The notes below the pieces were generated by a model. The model worked only from the letters and a program-made list of their open reading frames with translations, did no database searches and had not been told where the DNA came from. The translations under genes and the position numbers were made by a program. DNA of 64,000 nt from Gibbula magus (Eukaryota > Mollusca > Gastropoda > Trochida > Trochidae), in the NCBI GenBank assembly GCA_936450465.1, contig OW388296.1, positions 46,575,750 to 46,639,749 of the forward strand. The letters run 5' to 3'. How positions within the stretch are numbered: position 1 is the first letter of the stretch; the number at the start of each line of letters is the position of its first letter. This document shows, in pieces, positions 53,490 to 64,000 of this stretch.

Positions 53490-53720
53490 CTCACAACAAC
53501 GTTGTTGCTACGACGTTGCATCAACGTAGATTCGACGTTGCAATTACGTTGGTTCGACGTTGCATCTACGTTGATACGACGTTGCACCAACGTTGATGCA
53601 ACGTCGTATCAAAATCGTTGTTAAGACGTCGATTCAACGACAATACATCGACGTCGCCGCAAATTTCATATGCAACCATAATACAATCTCAATTCAACGT
53701 CGATAAATGACGTTCTTTCT
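53490..53720. repeat. CGACGTTG-rich repeat, copy 1
   Basis: Successive ACGACGTTGCATCAACGT-like words in both orientations, giving many small dyads. Confidence 0.75.
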
Positions 53721-54180
53721 CAGCAGTAGCAATCTCAATCTCAATTCTAAAAGTTAGTATCTCTAAAAGATAGATATTATATCTTCCGGGTTAGCTGTAG
53801 CAACATGGGATTAGTCAAAGCAACCAAAATTGAACAAGAAACAACAGACAGCTAGGGATTAAGATTACATAATTGTTTATTCTGCCTTAAAATAACAAGA
53901 ATACGCGGTCCTGTGTGTCTTCGTTTCGTCACAGCACCATTCGTCAGCTTTCTGGAAAAAGAAAAGACAACTTACACAAATGAAAAAGGGAAAGAAATCA
54001 ACTTATTATTTATGTCGATGCTTCATCAAATCTTGAAATGTATCTAATTTTTAAAAACAATCATGTTACTCATCATTATCACTGTACTCTAACTATCTGA
54101 ATTCTATGTGTTGAATATGTATGGACCATTACTGAGTCTTAATCGTTTTATGTCGGAAAATACATGATGCATGATAGATA
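53720..54180. other. Non-coding stretch, no gene seen
   Basis: Nothing recognised. Confidence 0.4.
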
Positions 54181-55110
54181 AGTGTATACCTTCAAATCTG
54201 TTGGAGGAATGTCAGTGGAAGTTTTTAACACACTTTACGGTACCCTTGTCCAACCAATCCTGACGTACGGCGCCGCTATATGGGGATTCAATGAATTCAG
54301 GTGTTTTAACAATATCCGTGCATGCAGGTTTTTTCTTGGTGTAGGAGGTAAAACCCCAAACATGGCAGTGAGAGGCGAGATGGGGTGGTTATCATCATTA
54401 ACGTTGCAATGTATAGAAGTGTTGAGATTTTGGAAGAGATTATCTGATATCGATACAGGCAGACTCGTGAGCACTGTTACCAACTGGTCAATAAGGTACC
54501 GTAAATCCTGGTATAATACCATCTTAACTTGGTTGCAGTCCCTTCAGCTGAATATATATAGTAGACATTAAAAATCTAACTTCACAGGATTTCCTACTGC
54601 TTAAGGACCGATTAATTACATTGGATACCGAAAAGTGGTGGTACGGGATATGGAACGATAGAGGTTTAGTTAACGGTAACAAGCTGTGGACATACAGAAT
54701 GTTTAAATCTAGTCCTAATGCTGAACTGTATCTCAATCAAGTGTCTAATCGTCAACATCGTAATTAGTTAGCGAAATTGAGATGTGGAACGCTGCCCTTA
54801 GAAGTGGAGCTTGGCAGATTTAACCGACCGCCGATCCCGTTGCATGATCGCTTGTGTAAAATGTGTGATTCATATGTGGTGGAAAATGAAATTCATTTCC
54901 TTGGAGAATGTCATCTATATACGGATATCCTTTCAGAACTATGGAAGCATGCTACAGTCTTAAACAGTGACTTTCCATTATTAAACCCAACAGACAAAGT
55001 AATTTATATATTGCAAAATGATCAGCTCGGAAAATCTTTAGCCGCTTCAATAAGTAAAATGTTTCAGCTTCGACGTAAAACAAAACTGTAAAATATGTTT
55101 AAGTATTTAT
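54180..55110 (+). pseudogene. Non-LTR ORF2 C-terminal fragment (plus)
   Basis: QPILTYGAAIWGFN (RT thumb), NMAVRGEMGWL, then a frameshift near 54560. The frame continues (WWYGIWNDRGLVNG) with a stop near 54765, then LRCGTLPLEVELGRF and the Cys/His motif CKMCDSYVVENEIHFLGEC. Related to the intact element at 29-33.7 kb (NMAVCGDMGWL). Tail near 55090-55130. Confidence 0.85.
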
Positions 55111-56344
55111 ATTATCATATGGTGTATTTTGTCATGTACATGTACAACTCTCTCCTCCCCATCTCATCCCTTCTCAAGCAGTTGACTGAAAACAGAATTG
55201 TGAGCATTTATAATTACTCACTACAAACAATCATACTTCTTTAACACAATCATTCATAGACATTAATTTGTCAACACAATAACTGAATTTCAACCGATAC
55301 CAGCTCCTATAAATAATTATATAAGAATCACTTTAAGTATATCGATATATTAGCATAAATTATACATGTCAATTACGTGTACATACACAGATAATTATCA
55401 TGAAATAATTTCTGTTTGAATCAATATGCAACTTTTCAGCTTGATTAAAAATCATCTCAACAAGAAGATCATTTGAATTTAACGCATATCATCATATATA
55501 TATACTGTCATTAATTTTGTTTTTAAATCCAATCGGTCATCATGTTGATGTTTTCAGAACTATGTATACTTATTAGTGAATTTAATCAAATGACTGTGGT
55601 TTCTTTGATAAACGATGGAATTTTTTACATAGATTTAATGTTTTTCATAATGTATGTTTAATTTTCTGTTTTCTATATCTTGGAAATGACAGTACATAAG
55701 ATCAACATATTAGATAGTTGTGAAAAATTTAACATGTCGATCTATGGTAAACGTGTAATTCAATATACACATGTAGATAAATCGGATGACATTATTTAGA
55801 TTGTCCTCAGAAAATGTCATTTATAGTATGTACTTCAAGCTGAGCTGAAAATTTTGACATTGATCCAACAAGAACTTATTTTATGAAAATGATTTATGCT
55901 AAAGTCGACTAAATTAACATGCATGTGTATTGAATTAACGTCACCGTCCGAATACTTTTTGCATCACTCTATTGAAATAAAGTTTATATATAAGTGGCAC
56001 AGTCATATTCATGATGTCAATTTTAGCACGCTTTTTAATCGTGTTAATATGATGCAAGCGATACAAAATTGTACATAAGAAATTAAAATGTTATTAAAGT
56101 TGTGTTTAGTCTGTTCGCTAAAGATACCCATTTTCTGCAGAAGGAGTTAAACGTCTGAGCTTTTTTTTAAATAAAAATATGAATGAAAATATCTTTGATT
56201 TAAAAAAAAGGTTATAAAACAAATATGTTTTCCCCTTTGCTTACTTCTTTGAATCTATTGAATGCGAAATAATTTTTTGGTTATGAGAATTTGATTCAAA
56301 AGAAGTTATGTGTTTTTAGGCCAAATAAATAGAGGATTCTTCAG

Positions 56345-56480
56345 TGTTTTCAGTATAATGTCACAGTTTATCTCTCAGCGAGCGACCGGGAAAGCCAGTA
56401 TTGTTTTAAGTGGCGCAGGTACGAGTGAAAAATATATATACGATGAGAGATAAGTGACATTACACTGTAAATACAAAATA
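56345..56480. repeat. Hairpin element with TAATGTCAC...TTATCTCTC arms
   Basis: CAGTATAATGTCACAGTTTA and TCTCTCAGCG near 56350-56385 are inverted at 56440-56470 (GATGAGAGATAAGTGACATT). Probably a small MITE. Confidence 0.6.
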
Positions 56481-59400
56481 TGCCATTTATTATATATGCT
56501 TCTGTGTTAAAACAAAAAGTGGTTTTTAAAGTTAATAAGTTCAAAACTTAGGGAGTTCTTGTGATATCATACCGTTGTCACTTAGCATTTGCGCCGACGT
56601 TGTTGATAGCAGATGTGATATCCTATTATTGTGAACATGATGTCATTCCCTGTTTGATATTTTCACGGTGTTGAGAATTGAGATCAAACTGCAGAAACAG
56701 AGAAATAGAGAAATTCTGTCTTTTCTTGACCATAAAATTATAAAAAAAAAATAAAAAATGATTTGCTTAGGTAATCAAACAAACCTCAAACCAAATAGTG
56801 TTATACCATCTGTCATGATTATGGATTGAACTAATGACATCAAACTATTAATTGACAACATACTTTCAACTCTCTTTTTTTGCATGGGCGGGAATAGGTA
56901 AACAAAATTGAAATGAAAAGGAGCCTTTTTTTAAATGAAAAGTTCATTTCTTACAGTCTCCTATTCAATATTTAATAAAATGGTGATGTTTTCAGAATAA
57001 ATACTTTTTTCATAGTCTGAGTGTAAGACTATGTTTGAGATATGTTCATTCATTGAGATAATATATCCTGGAGGGAATTTGTTTCATTGGCATGCTGGGG
57101 ATATTTTCAACTGTAATCAAGTCCTGTTGATATATTTGATATCAGAAGACACATGAGTAAGATTCTCAATTTATGGGCATTTAGAATAATGTTAAATTTT
57201 AATATACACTACCATATATTTGTAAGGTTACTGTCATTCTATAAAACTATTGAGCTTCTCTGTAATCAGACCTCAAACACTTTTTGATCAAGGTTCCAAT
57301 GGACACCTCCCTTCCAGACACACTTTTTCACAACCAGAAATTTGTTTTGGGATAGGTGCAAGGTACCTGCCCGAAAATGTCAGCTTTGGAGATGTAGTGG
57401 GTCTCGAGAAGCGTCATATGGGGACAGACGACTGCCTATGCTATAAACCCATTTGGAATTTCGGGCCTTTTTGGCTAAAAGTGCATTGTCAAACACAAAA
57501 ATATGACATGGTTTTAAATCATTTGCTGAACTATAATAATATTTAATGCTATAAGGATGTCCCATCTATATCAAACCTGGAGGTTGCTATAACATACATC
57601 TCATGCTTCTGAAACGTTGCATTTAAAGTAACCTACCAACTACTGAAGAGTTGCTTTAAGATATTATCAGTTTTTTCAATGATAACTTTGATTTTGACTC
57701 AAATGTGTTATTAAGACTGATAGGTTCCATTTCCAAAGTAAAGCTAAAAACCTGTTAATTGTATTTTTCTGAAACTCTTTAGGTGTATTATACATCTGCC
57801 TTTTTATTTTAAGATTTTAAATTATCATTTTAGTTTCTATGGAAATGGTTGGATTTGGACACAGGGAAAGGTTAGTTTCCATATAAGAATTTTTTAAAAA
57901 GGGTTTATCATATCTTTATCATCTTTTTTAACCTAATATGTGTTATCCACCTTGTGAATTAGTTCATTACCGGAGTAGAACTGTTTGTGTTATCTTTTTG
58001 AAACTTAAAAGGTGGTAATCACTATTAAACGTGTTATCTTATGACTTGTTAATTGTTTTTAATATAAAATTATTGTGCTTTCATGGAAACGAACTGGACT
58101 TTTATAGAGGGACAGGTTTCTTTCATTTCCAAACACAAAAGGTCAATATACCTTTTTTAAAATATGGGCCTTTTATGTTTCAAAACTTTCAATTTTTTTT
58201 CAAATTCGTAATACATTATTGTTCAGGATGGTTTGTCAATTTTGAAGATATTACAAATATTGCTAAAGGTAAAAGTTTGTTTTTCTGTGTGTTTTTTTCA
58301 AAAGGTGTGCACACTTTTTTCTTCTTTTTTCTTTCTTTTTTTTTCTTTCTTTCTCTATTTATTTTTTTTATTCCATTTCATTTCAAATACATAAAAAAAA
58401 CAAAAAATACATGTCATCAGTCTATTGTTGTCAAAGATAAATAATAATAGGTGTCAGTAAAATTTACCAGATTGATGTTAATGGCCACAAAATGACTACC
58501 AATAGAGTGTTTTACAGATTATAGCCCATTACCCCTACAGCCCATAACCCCTACACTCCAAATCCCCTATAATTAGTTAAAATAACACAAGCAGTTACCT
58601 GTCTGACATAATGAACTCACCCTTACGAATGATTAAGTATGGAGTAGGAATGAAAGTGATAAAGCTTGAGTGGATTACGGGAATTAAGATTTAGGAAGGA
58701 AGGAAGGGTTGGAGAAGGAAACGTTTTTTAAACACAAAAAACAGTTTCACTAAAACAGTTTGAACATCATAACCATTGATACAGAGGATTATCAAATAGC
58801 GGTAAAATAAATGAGCTATAAAGTCTCATCATCAAAAATGTTTTCTACTCAAATACCAAATTAACTGTTAGTTATAGCCATGAAGACAGTTTAAAAATCT
58901 TAACGTAACATAATATTATGAATGGTAAAAAAAAATTCTCACTTGCGTACCATTTAATTTGAGCAAATGATCCATTTTCTCAACAGGAACCCGATATTGT
59001 AAGTAAAACAAAGGTAAAATGAAGGTTAAAAAAAACTACACCCAATATCAAATAAAAAGAGTAAAGGAACAAGGTCAGCCATACTGCCGATCTAAGGAAG
59101 CGGCCCATTCAATTTCAGGTCAAAATGTACGCTAAGAATTGGTGTCATTCACAAATAAACGCACGTACCTATCAACTATACATTTCTCCACAAACCCAGC
59201 TGATTTCAAACATATGTCACCCCTAAGATAACTTTAGTAGCTCTTCAAACTCGAAAATCGACCACAAAAACCTCTCCCCTGAACATTATTCTGCAGTATC
59301 ACAGTGTTAATAATCAAAGTTATGATTATTTTTATGTTTTCCATTCAGAAGTAGCCATTGTTTAATATACCCATATATATAGCCACTAGAAAATTTAATA

Positions 59401-59714
59401 TTGCCACAATTCGATCACAAACAGACACACACACAATCTATGATGGGGGCGGCCATCTTTGTTGTACCGGGCAGGCTGACCTAACTGCTCTCTGATTGGT
59501 TGAAAATAGCATATTTCCTCAAGGGCCTTTTATTACTGTTTATTACTTAATGAACAAGTGTTTTTGGTGAAACATTGAATATTTTGTGAAAAATTACCAT
59601 TTTCTACAAATAAAGTAAATTTTTCCCCTTCACCAAAAACTTGGACCTCAAATGAACAAAAACAATCTTCGGCCCATGGCCTAATACGCAACATAAACAG
59701 ACTCCCTCTAAGCC

Positions 59715-59800
59715 GCGACGTCAGACATGGCGGCGAAAGTACTTGGTTTGTGACGTAAGCGTTGCATAGATGACGTCATAAGCTTTTGTGCTGGCGCGAA
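59715..59800. promoter_or_regulatory. CRE-containing, GC-richer promoter-like patch
   Basis: GCGACGTCAG at about 59716, TGTGACGTAAG near 59750 and a perfect TGACGTCA at 59771-59778, around ATGGCGGCGAAAGTACTTGG (ATG at 59727). It looks like a CREB-type promoter with a first-exon start, but the frame closes after eight codons unless spliced and no downstream exon was recognised. Confidence 0.3.
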
Positions 59801-60264
59801 AACGTACACAGCTTCACAAATATTTGTTACGTTTTAGAAAAGATTCTCAAATTATAAATAAGTAAATGATTAAAATACATGGGCATACAAAATAGATTAC
59901 ATATCTGTTTAAAAATAAATTCCCCGTTAACTATTAAAATAATTCGTAACAGTATCATTCGTTAAAATTATCAAATCATTAATACAAAAAAAACAAAAAA
60001 TGTGCACAAAGACATTTTCATTGATTGTAGACTACGTGTACATGCACATTTATGTGTTTTAAAATAACATTACTCATTACGGAAAATTAAGAATATCAAT
60101 GATGGTTTTAACATGGTAATGTCCGACGACGCCTAAATAGGCCCCCTATATGGCCCATAGACTTCATACCTTTATATAATGAATAAATCAAGGATAAAGA
60201 TTGGAAATATATGCTTCATAAGCGATTGCGATCTCTAATAAATGAACAGTAGGATGCAGTTAGG

Positions 60265-60570
60265 ATCGTTGTGGATTGTGAAGACGTTGAAATGCCGTGG
60301 CAAATAGACTTATTATCGACGTCAAAAATCACAACGTTGAAGAGATGTCAGATATCGACATAACACCGACTTCGAAAATACCGACGTTGAAATGACGTCT
60401 GATATGGAACATACTATCGACTTCGAAAATAACAACGTTGTAACGACGTAATTTTATCGACGTCGAAAAAAGAGACGTTGAAACAACGTCGTTTTATAGT
60501 TGAACGACGTCGCGACATTATTTCAACCAAAATGCGACGTCGTAACATCGTCGTGTGCCTGCTGGGATAG
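60265..60570. repeat. CGACGTTG-rich repeat, copy 2, ending GTGTGCCTGCTGGG
   Basis: Repeated (A/T)TCGACGTCGAAAA and ACGTTGAAACAACGTC words at about 50-bp spacing, ending GTGTGCCTGCTGGG at 60554-60567. The terminal word is like the ends of a MITE type seen in other animals; that link is from memory. Confidence 0.65.
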
Positions 60571-60711
60571 GGCTTCGTTTAGGAAGCGTTCAGGTGTTGT
60601 CCGAATCCGGTACGGTTTCGAGAGATTCGCTCTCACCCTGTTTTTCTTCGCGTTCTCGCCCTCAGGCTCGTCGCGCTGTCTCCCCCTTCGCCTCGGGAGG
60701 ATGACAGGCGT

Positions 60712-61041
60712 ATGTCGCCTCTTAGACTTAAGGTCAGCGAACCCTCCACTCCCAAGAGCAAAAAGAAGAAGAGCAAGAAAGCCAAGTTTGATAAATTCAA
60801 ACCTGAGCTTCTTCTTGCGTCCGTTAAGGACATGATGACTTCCTTACTTGATGCTCGTTTGGGTCCGCTGGGTTTACCCGACCGTACCACCCCCGCTGCT
60901 ACTCTAGGTCGTGACCCAGATGCGGACTGCGTGTCACAGGGTTCGCGTCCCACTTCCTTAAGGGCCTCCGGGTCGGCTGCCTCCATGCGTCCTTCTCTCC
61001 ACGCGCCGTGTCATGCTGGTGTGGCCTCAACCCCGACCTGA
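60712..61041 (+). CDS. DIRS-like gag-type ORF
   Basis: 109 codons: MSPLRLKVSEPSTPKSKKKK gives a basic, nuclear-localisation-like start, then a helical segment (FDKFKPELLLASVKDMMTSL). Followed by Ser/Pro-rich text and a stop where the RT frame is already open (overlap 61008-61041). Confidence 0.5.
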   Translation: MSPLRLKVSEPSTPKSKKKKSKKAKFDKFKPELLLASVKDMMTSLLDARLGPLGLPDRTTPAATLGRDPDADCVSQGSRPTSLRASGSAASMRPSLHAPCHAGVASTPT

Positions 61042-61961
61042 AATCTTTCCTCCGGCAGGCCCCTGCCAACTCTGAATCTCTCTTTGGGGGTCGTATCCGC
61101 GAGGTTCTTAGAGCGCGACAGGAGGCTCAACAACAAGACCTCACCAATCGCCTTGTGGTAAGTCAGAGGCAGTTAGGGTTAGACACTTTCGTTTGTCAGA
61201 TTCTGGGTCAGGGATTCCGCATTCCCGTCTCGGCTCCTCCTCCTCTTACCTGTGTTCCAAGGGAGCGTCCCTTGTCACGGGACCAGCTCCAACTAAGCTT
61301 GGAACAGGTGGAGATCTTAATCTCCAAGGGGGCGGTGCAGGGGGTCCTGACCCCGCATCTAACTCCGGGGTTTTACTCCCCAGTGTTTGTCATACCCAAA
61401 AGGAATTTGAAAAAATGGCGGCTCATTCACGACTTGAAGGTATTCAACCACTCCTACCTCGTTCGGCCGCCATATTTTCAACTCTTGACTCTTCCCTCTG
61501 TGATGCGATCTCTGGAGCGCTCAGATTGCATGGTGTCTCTCGATCTCCACGATGCGTACCTGCACATTCCGATTCACTGTCGGGATCGCAGGTACCTCTG
61601 CTTAATTCTGGACGGGAGACACTTTCAGTGGTGCATGCTCCCGTTCAGGATCTCGTCCGCCCCCTGGCTATTCACATGAGTGACTCAGCCTATCGTCCAA
61701 TTCTTACACCAATGCGACATTCAGTTTCTAATGTATTTGGACGATGGGCTCGCTCACGACCGTTCTCCCGTCGTTCTCGAGGCACAGCTCAGGTTCACAA
61801 TAGACCTGTTCTGTTGCCTAGACACTCAGCTGTTCCGGCGGTTCATCACGAGGGAGCGGATGGCTCGTTACGATCACTTAATGGATCGCACCCTCGATGC
61901 GTCGCTCTCCCTAAGTCAGTGGCAAAGAGTGTTGGGGTTGCTAACGTCAGGTCAGGCTTGA
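61008..61961 (+). pseudogene. DIRS-like reverse transcriptase
   Basis: The frame has KKWRLIHDLKVFNHSY, MVSLDLHDAYLHIPI (catalytic Asp), RHFQWCMLPFRISSAPWLFT, an in-frame TGA at 61677-61679, then FLMYLDDGLAHDRSP with the YLDD box at 61734-61745. It closes at TGA after LLTSGQA. Typical DIRS/Ngaro RT layout. Confidence 0.85.
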
Positions 61962-62760
61962 CCCGCAGGGGGAGGTTATTCCTCCGCCCATTACAGGTGT
62001 TCCTGAACCTCCACATCAGGGAGACTCGTTGTCGTCACGCCATAGCTCTGACCCCGGATCTGCATCGCTTCCTAACCTGGTGGCGGTTGGACAAGAGTGT
62101 TTTCTCCGGGGTTCCACTTCGTCCTCGTCCCCCCTCAGCTCACCTGTTCGTAGACGCCTCCACTCAGGGGTGGGGGGCGCATCTGGGTCACGAGGAGGTG
62201 ACGGGAGTCTGGTCTCTGTGAGACCAGAACTCACACATCAACGTCCTCGAGTTGGACGCAGTCCGTCTAGCCATTCAACACTGGCAGGCCCCCTTGAGAG
62301 TCCACACGGACAGTTCAGCGGCTGCTTGGTCGATAAACAAGCAGGGGTCCACCAGGGCCGAGTCTCTGATACGCGTGTCGCTCCGGCTCTTCGAGCTGAT
62401 GGACGAGGTGGACCTGGACATTCGAGCAGTCCACATTCCAGGTGCCAAGAACATCTTGGCGACACGTTGTTTCGACCAGATGCCCCTGCCACAACGGAGT
62501 CGCAACTGAACCCGGCAGTCTTCAGGGGGTTGTGTCTCCAGTTCGGCAACCCCCTGATAGACCATTCGCGACATGCTTCAATCACAAATTGCCAACCTAT
62601 GTCTCTCCAGTACCAGACCCGCGAGCGATGGGCTTAGACGCGCTCTTGTTAGGGTGGGAGGGGTTGGACGCCTATGGTTTTCCGCCGCCAGCCATCCTCT
62701 CCCAAGTGGTAGCCAAGATAGGGACAGCTCGGGTCCTTCAACTTCTTCTGGTCGCCCCCT
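61950..62760 (+). pseudogene. DIRS-like RNase H and linker, frameshifted
   Basis: Frame changes relative to RT: LTPDLHRFLTWWR, HLFVDASTQGWGAHL (RNase H Asp), a TGA after GVWSL (62219-62221), then LELDAVRLAIQHW, VHTDSSAAAWSINKQGS and VHIPGAKNILA with a further frame slip. It continues as NHKLPTYVSPVPDPRAMGLD to a stop at 62760. Confidence 0.8.
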
Positions 62761-62916
62761 AGTGGCCAGCCCGACTGTGGTTCGTTCCTCTCTGGCGGCT
62801 CTGTCATCAGGAACCTGTTCCGATTCAGCCACAGAGAGATCTGCTCCTCACCAGGCCAAGCGGAAGGTTACACGAGAACCCTCAGGTGTTCTGCCTTCAC
62901 GCTTGGCTTGTATTAA

Positions 62917-63165
62917 TAATAATAATAATAACACTTTATTGTCTCCAATACATTGGAAATTGTAACTTTGTTTTGTGCATTTCGCACCCGGCAGCCACAG
63001 TGCAGCGCCAGTTCAAGCGTTGTTCTGTCCTTATAATGCTGAATGTGAAGCAAGGAAGCAACAACATCTTTTAACGTCTTTTGGTATGACGCGACCGGGA
63101 ATCGAACCCCGGTCTTCCGGGTGATGAGCGGACACTCTACCAACTGAGATACATCCCCGGTTAAG
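62917..63165 (-). mobile_element. SINE family 2, copy b, inside the DIRS-like element
   Basis: Plus-strand view: (AAT)n at 62917-62932, body CACCCGGCAGCCACAGTGCA, and the tRNA-like head GGGAATCGAACCCCGGTCTT to CCAACTGAGATACATCCCCG at 63165. Interrupts the link between RNase H and recombinase. No convincing target duplication. Confidence 0.85.
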
Positions 63166-63189
63166 AGAGGGTTAAGGAGCTCATGGTTA

Positions 63190-63990
63190 CTCAAGGTGCG
63201 TCGCCAATGCCATAGCTACCTCTCATAGGAAGACCACTAGGAAACTCTATGATTTTCAGTTACAGGCCTTCGCCTCCTTCTGTGCTCAGCAGGATTTCAT
63301 CTCGGCAGAGGCCTCCGTTCCTCAGGTGGCGGAGTACTTAGTGTACCTAAGCAGCACCAGGCATCTTAAGGCGTCATCAATCAATACCAATATGTCTGCT
63401 ATCCTCTCCGTTCTCAGGAAGAGGTCGCAAGGTTTAGATGTGTCGGTCCTCAAGGGCCTCATTAAAACCTTCCGTTCTGATGACGGCAGGACTAAGCTTC
63501 ATCCACCTGAGTGGGACTTTGCTATTGTGCTCAACCATCTTCGCTCCGATAGGTATGAACCCCTCTCCGACGTTCCCCTCCTCCCTCTGACCATCAAGGT
63601 CATTTTTCTGGTGGCCATGGCCTCCTCAGCTCGGATTTCTGAAATCCATGCGTTGCAGGCGGACCTTTTATGTTTTGAGGTCAGGGAAGGGGGGGGGGGG
63701 GGGGGGGTTGGGGGGGGGGGAGGGGGTGGGGGGGGGGGGGGGCAGCCTTACTTGGTTTAGCTCCCGACTTTGTCTGCAAAAACCAGGCAGCTGATGAAGC
63801 TGGCCGTACCTTCTCTATTCTGGCTCTGGGTTCTGACTCGGAAGAGATGGATCTCTCTCTGTGTCCGGTTAGGGCGTTGAGGGTGTACGTGCAGCGCCGA
63901 GACGCAACAAAGAGCTAGACAAGCGTTGGGGGTGTGCCTGAGGTCGGCAGTCATTGATACGTACAAGGCCTGCCTCCTCCATCGCGCTCC
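63190..63990 (+). pseudogene. DIRS-like tyrosine recombinase, interrupted by a poly-G tract
   Basis: The N-terminal SAM-like domain reads RKLYDFQLQAFASFC and VAEYLVYLSSTRHLKASSIN. The catalytic domain starts with IKVIFLVAMASSARISEIHA, where the Arg fits the first catalytic residue. After an impure G run (63688-63742) the frame resumes with LSLCPVRALRVYVQRRDAT, then a stop near 63918. His/Arg and Tyr of the active site are not visible before the window ends. Confidence 0.8.
63688..63742. repeat. Poly-G tract
   Basis: About 50 G with four interruptions, inside the recombinase frame; length may be a sequencing or assembly artefact. Confidence 0.9.
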
Positions 63991-64000
63991 AACCTGCATG

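Larger units (their letters stand above)
55110..60260. other. 5-kb AT-rich region without a recognisable gene
   Basis: Short ORFs at 55.9, 57.3 and 58.1 kb are low-complexity or lack family features. A T-rich tract is at 58310-58400. Small items inside are listed separately (56345-56480 and 59715-59800). Confidence 0.5.
60600..64000 (+). mobile_element. DIRS-like tyrosine-recombinase retroelement, degenerate, cut by the window edge
   Basis: Gag-like ORF, RT, RNase H and tyrosine recombinase follow in the DIRS order on the plus strand, GC-richer than the surroundings. Several frameshifts and nonsense codons plus a SINE show it is dead. The right end lies beyond base 64000; no terminal repeat could be assigned. 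Confidence 0.85.

Noticed and set aside
58031..58444. 137-codon hydrophobic ORF
   Set aside because: Phe-rich because of a T-rich tract; no credible start context or homolog.
60500..60835. 111-codon ORF overlapping the DIRS gag region
   Set aside because: Alternate frame; starts in the CGACGT repeat and lacks gag-like features.

Overview
This is a 64-kb piece of an animal nuclear genome. It is AT-rich, intron-containing and dominated by transposable elements, with one 200-N assembly gap at 36782-36981. It contains no operons, no ribosome-binding sites and no bacterial features. Two tRNA-headed SINE families, one of them ending in a GAGT/ACTC repeat, together with many non-LTR fragments and a DIRS-type element, suggest a mollusc, probably a gastropod such as an abalone. 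The species assignment is inference from recalled repeat types, not a search result.

Host genes. The only host genes I can support are two paralogous minus-strand genes of the TENA/THI-4 (thiaminase II-like) family. Gene A (about 9.6-16.9 kb) and gene B (37.7-41.3 kb) share intron positions and phases. Their third exons are both 127 nt and their fourth exons both 187 nt. Gene B starts with a signal-peptide exon and loses its last exon near the assembly gap. In gene A a 1.9-kb tandem duplication has doubled exon 2, and the last exon carries an in-frame stop. One further orphan exon-like ORF lies at 48.3-48.5 kb.

Layout. 0-7 kb: a long repeat whose second copy lies at 50.5-52.9 kb. Comparing the two shows several insertions in the first copy, including two back-to-back TTAA-flanked DNA elements, a foldback element and a dead Tc1-like transposase. 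7-17.6 kb: TENA gene A, SINE, TTAA MITEs and the tandem duplication. 17.9-19.5 kb: a broken non-LTR element. 20.6-22.9 kb: a remnant of a Polinton/adintovirus-like element with a packaging-type ATPase reading frame broken by two stops and a small basic ORF beside it. 23.7-28.6 kb and 33.9-36.5 kb: clusters of degenerate non-LTR fragments sharing one type of 3-prime end. 28.9-33.8 kb: a nearly intact non-LTR retrotransposon whose ORF1 and ORF2 are in the same frame, separated by a single UAG. 37-42 kb: TENA gene B with MITEs in its introns. 43-50 kb: more LINE, SINE and MITE debris and a tandem repeat packed with TGACCT motifs. 53-60 kb: minisatellites, a LINE 3-prime end and a 5-kb stretch with no recognisable gene. 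60.6-64 kb: a degenerate DIRS-like retroelement (gag-like, RT, RNase H, tyrosine recombinase) that runs off the right edge and is interrupted by a SINE.

The most interesting items are the secreted TENA-like gene pair with exon duplication, the ORF1-UAG-ORF2 retrotransposon, the virus-like ATPase remnant, and the TTAA-element family relationships that can be read from occupied versus empty sites inside the window.
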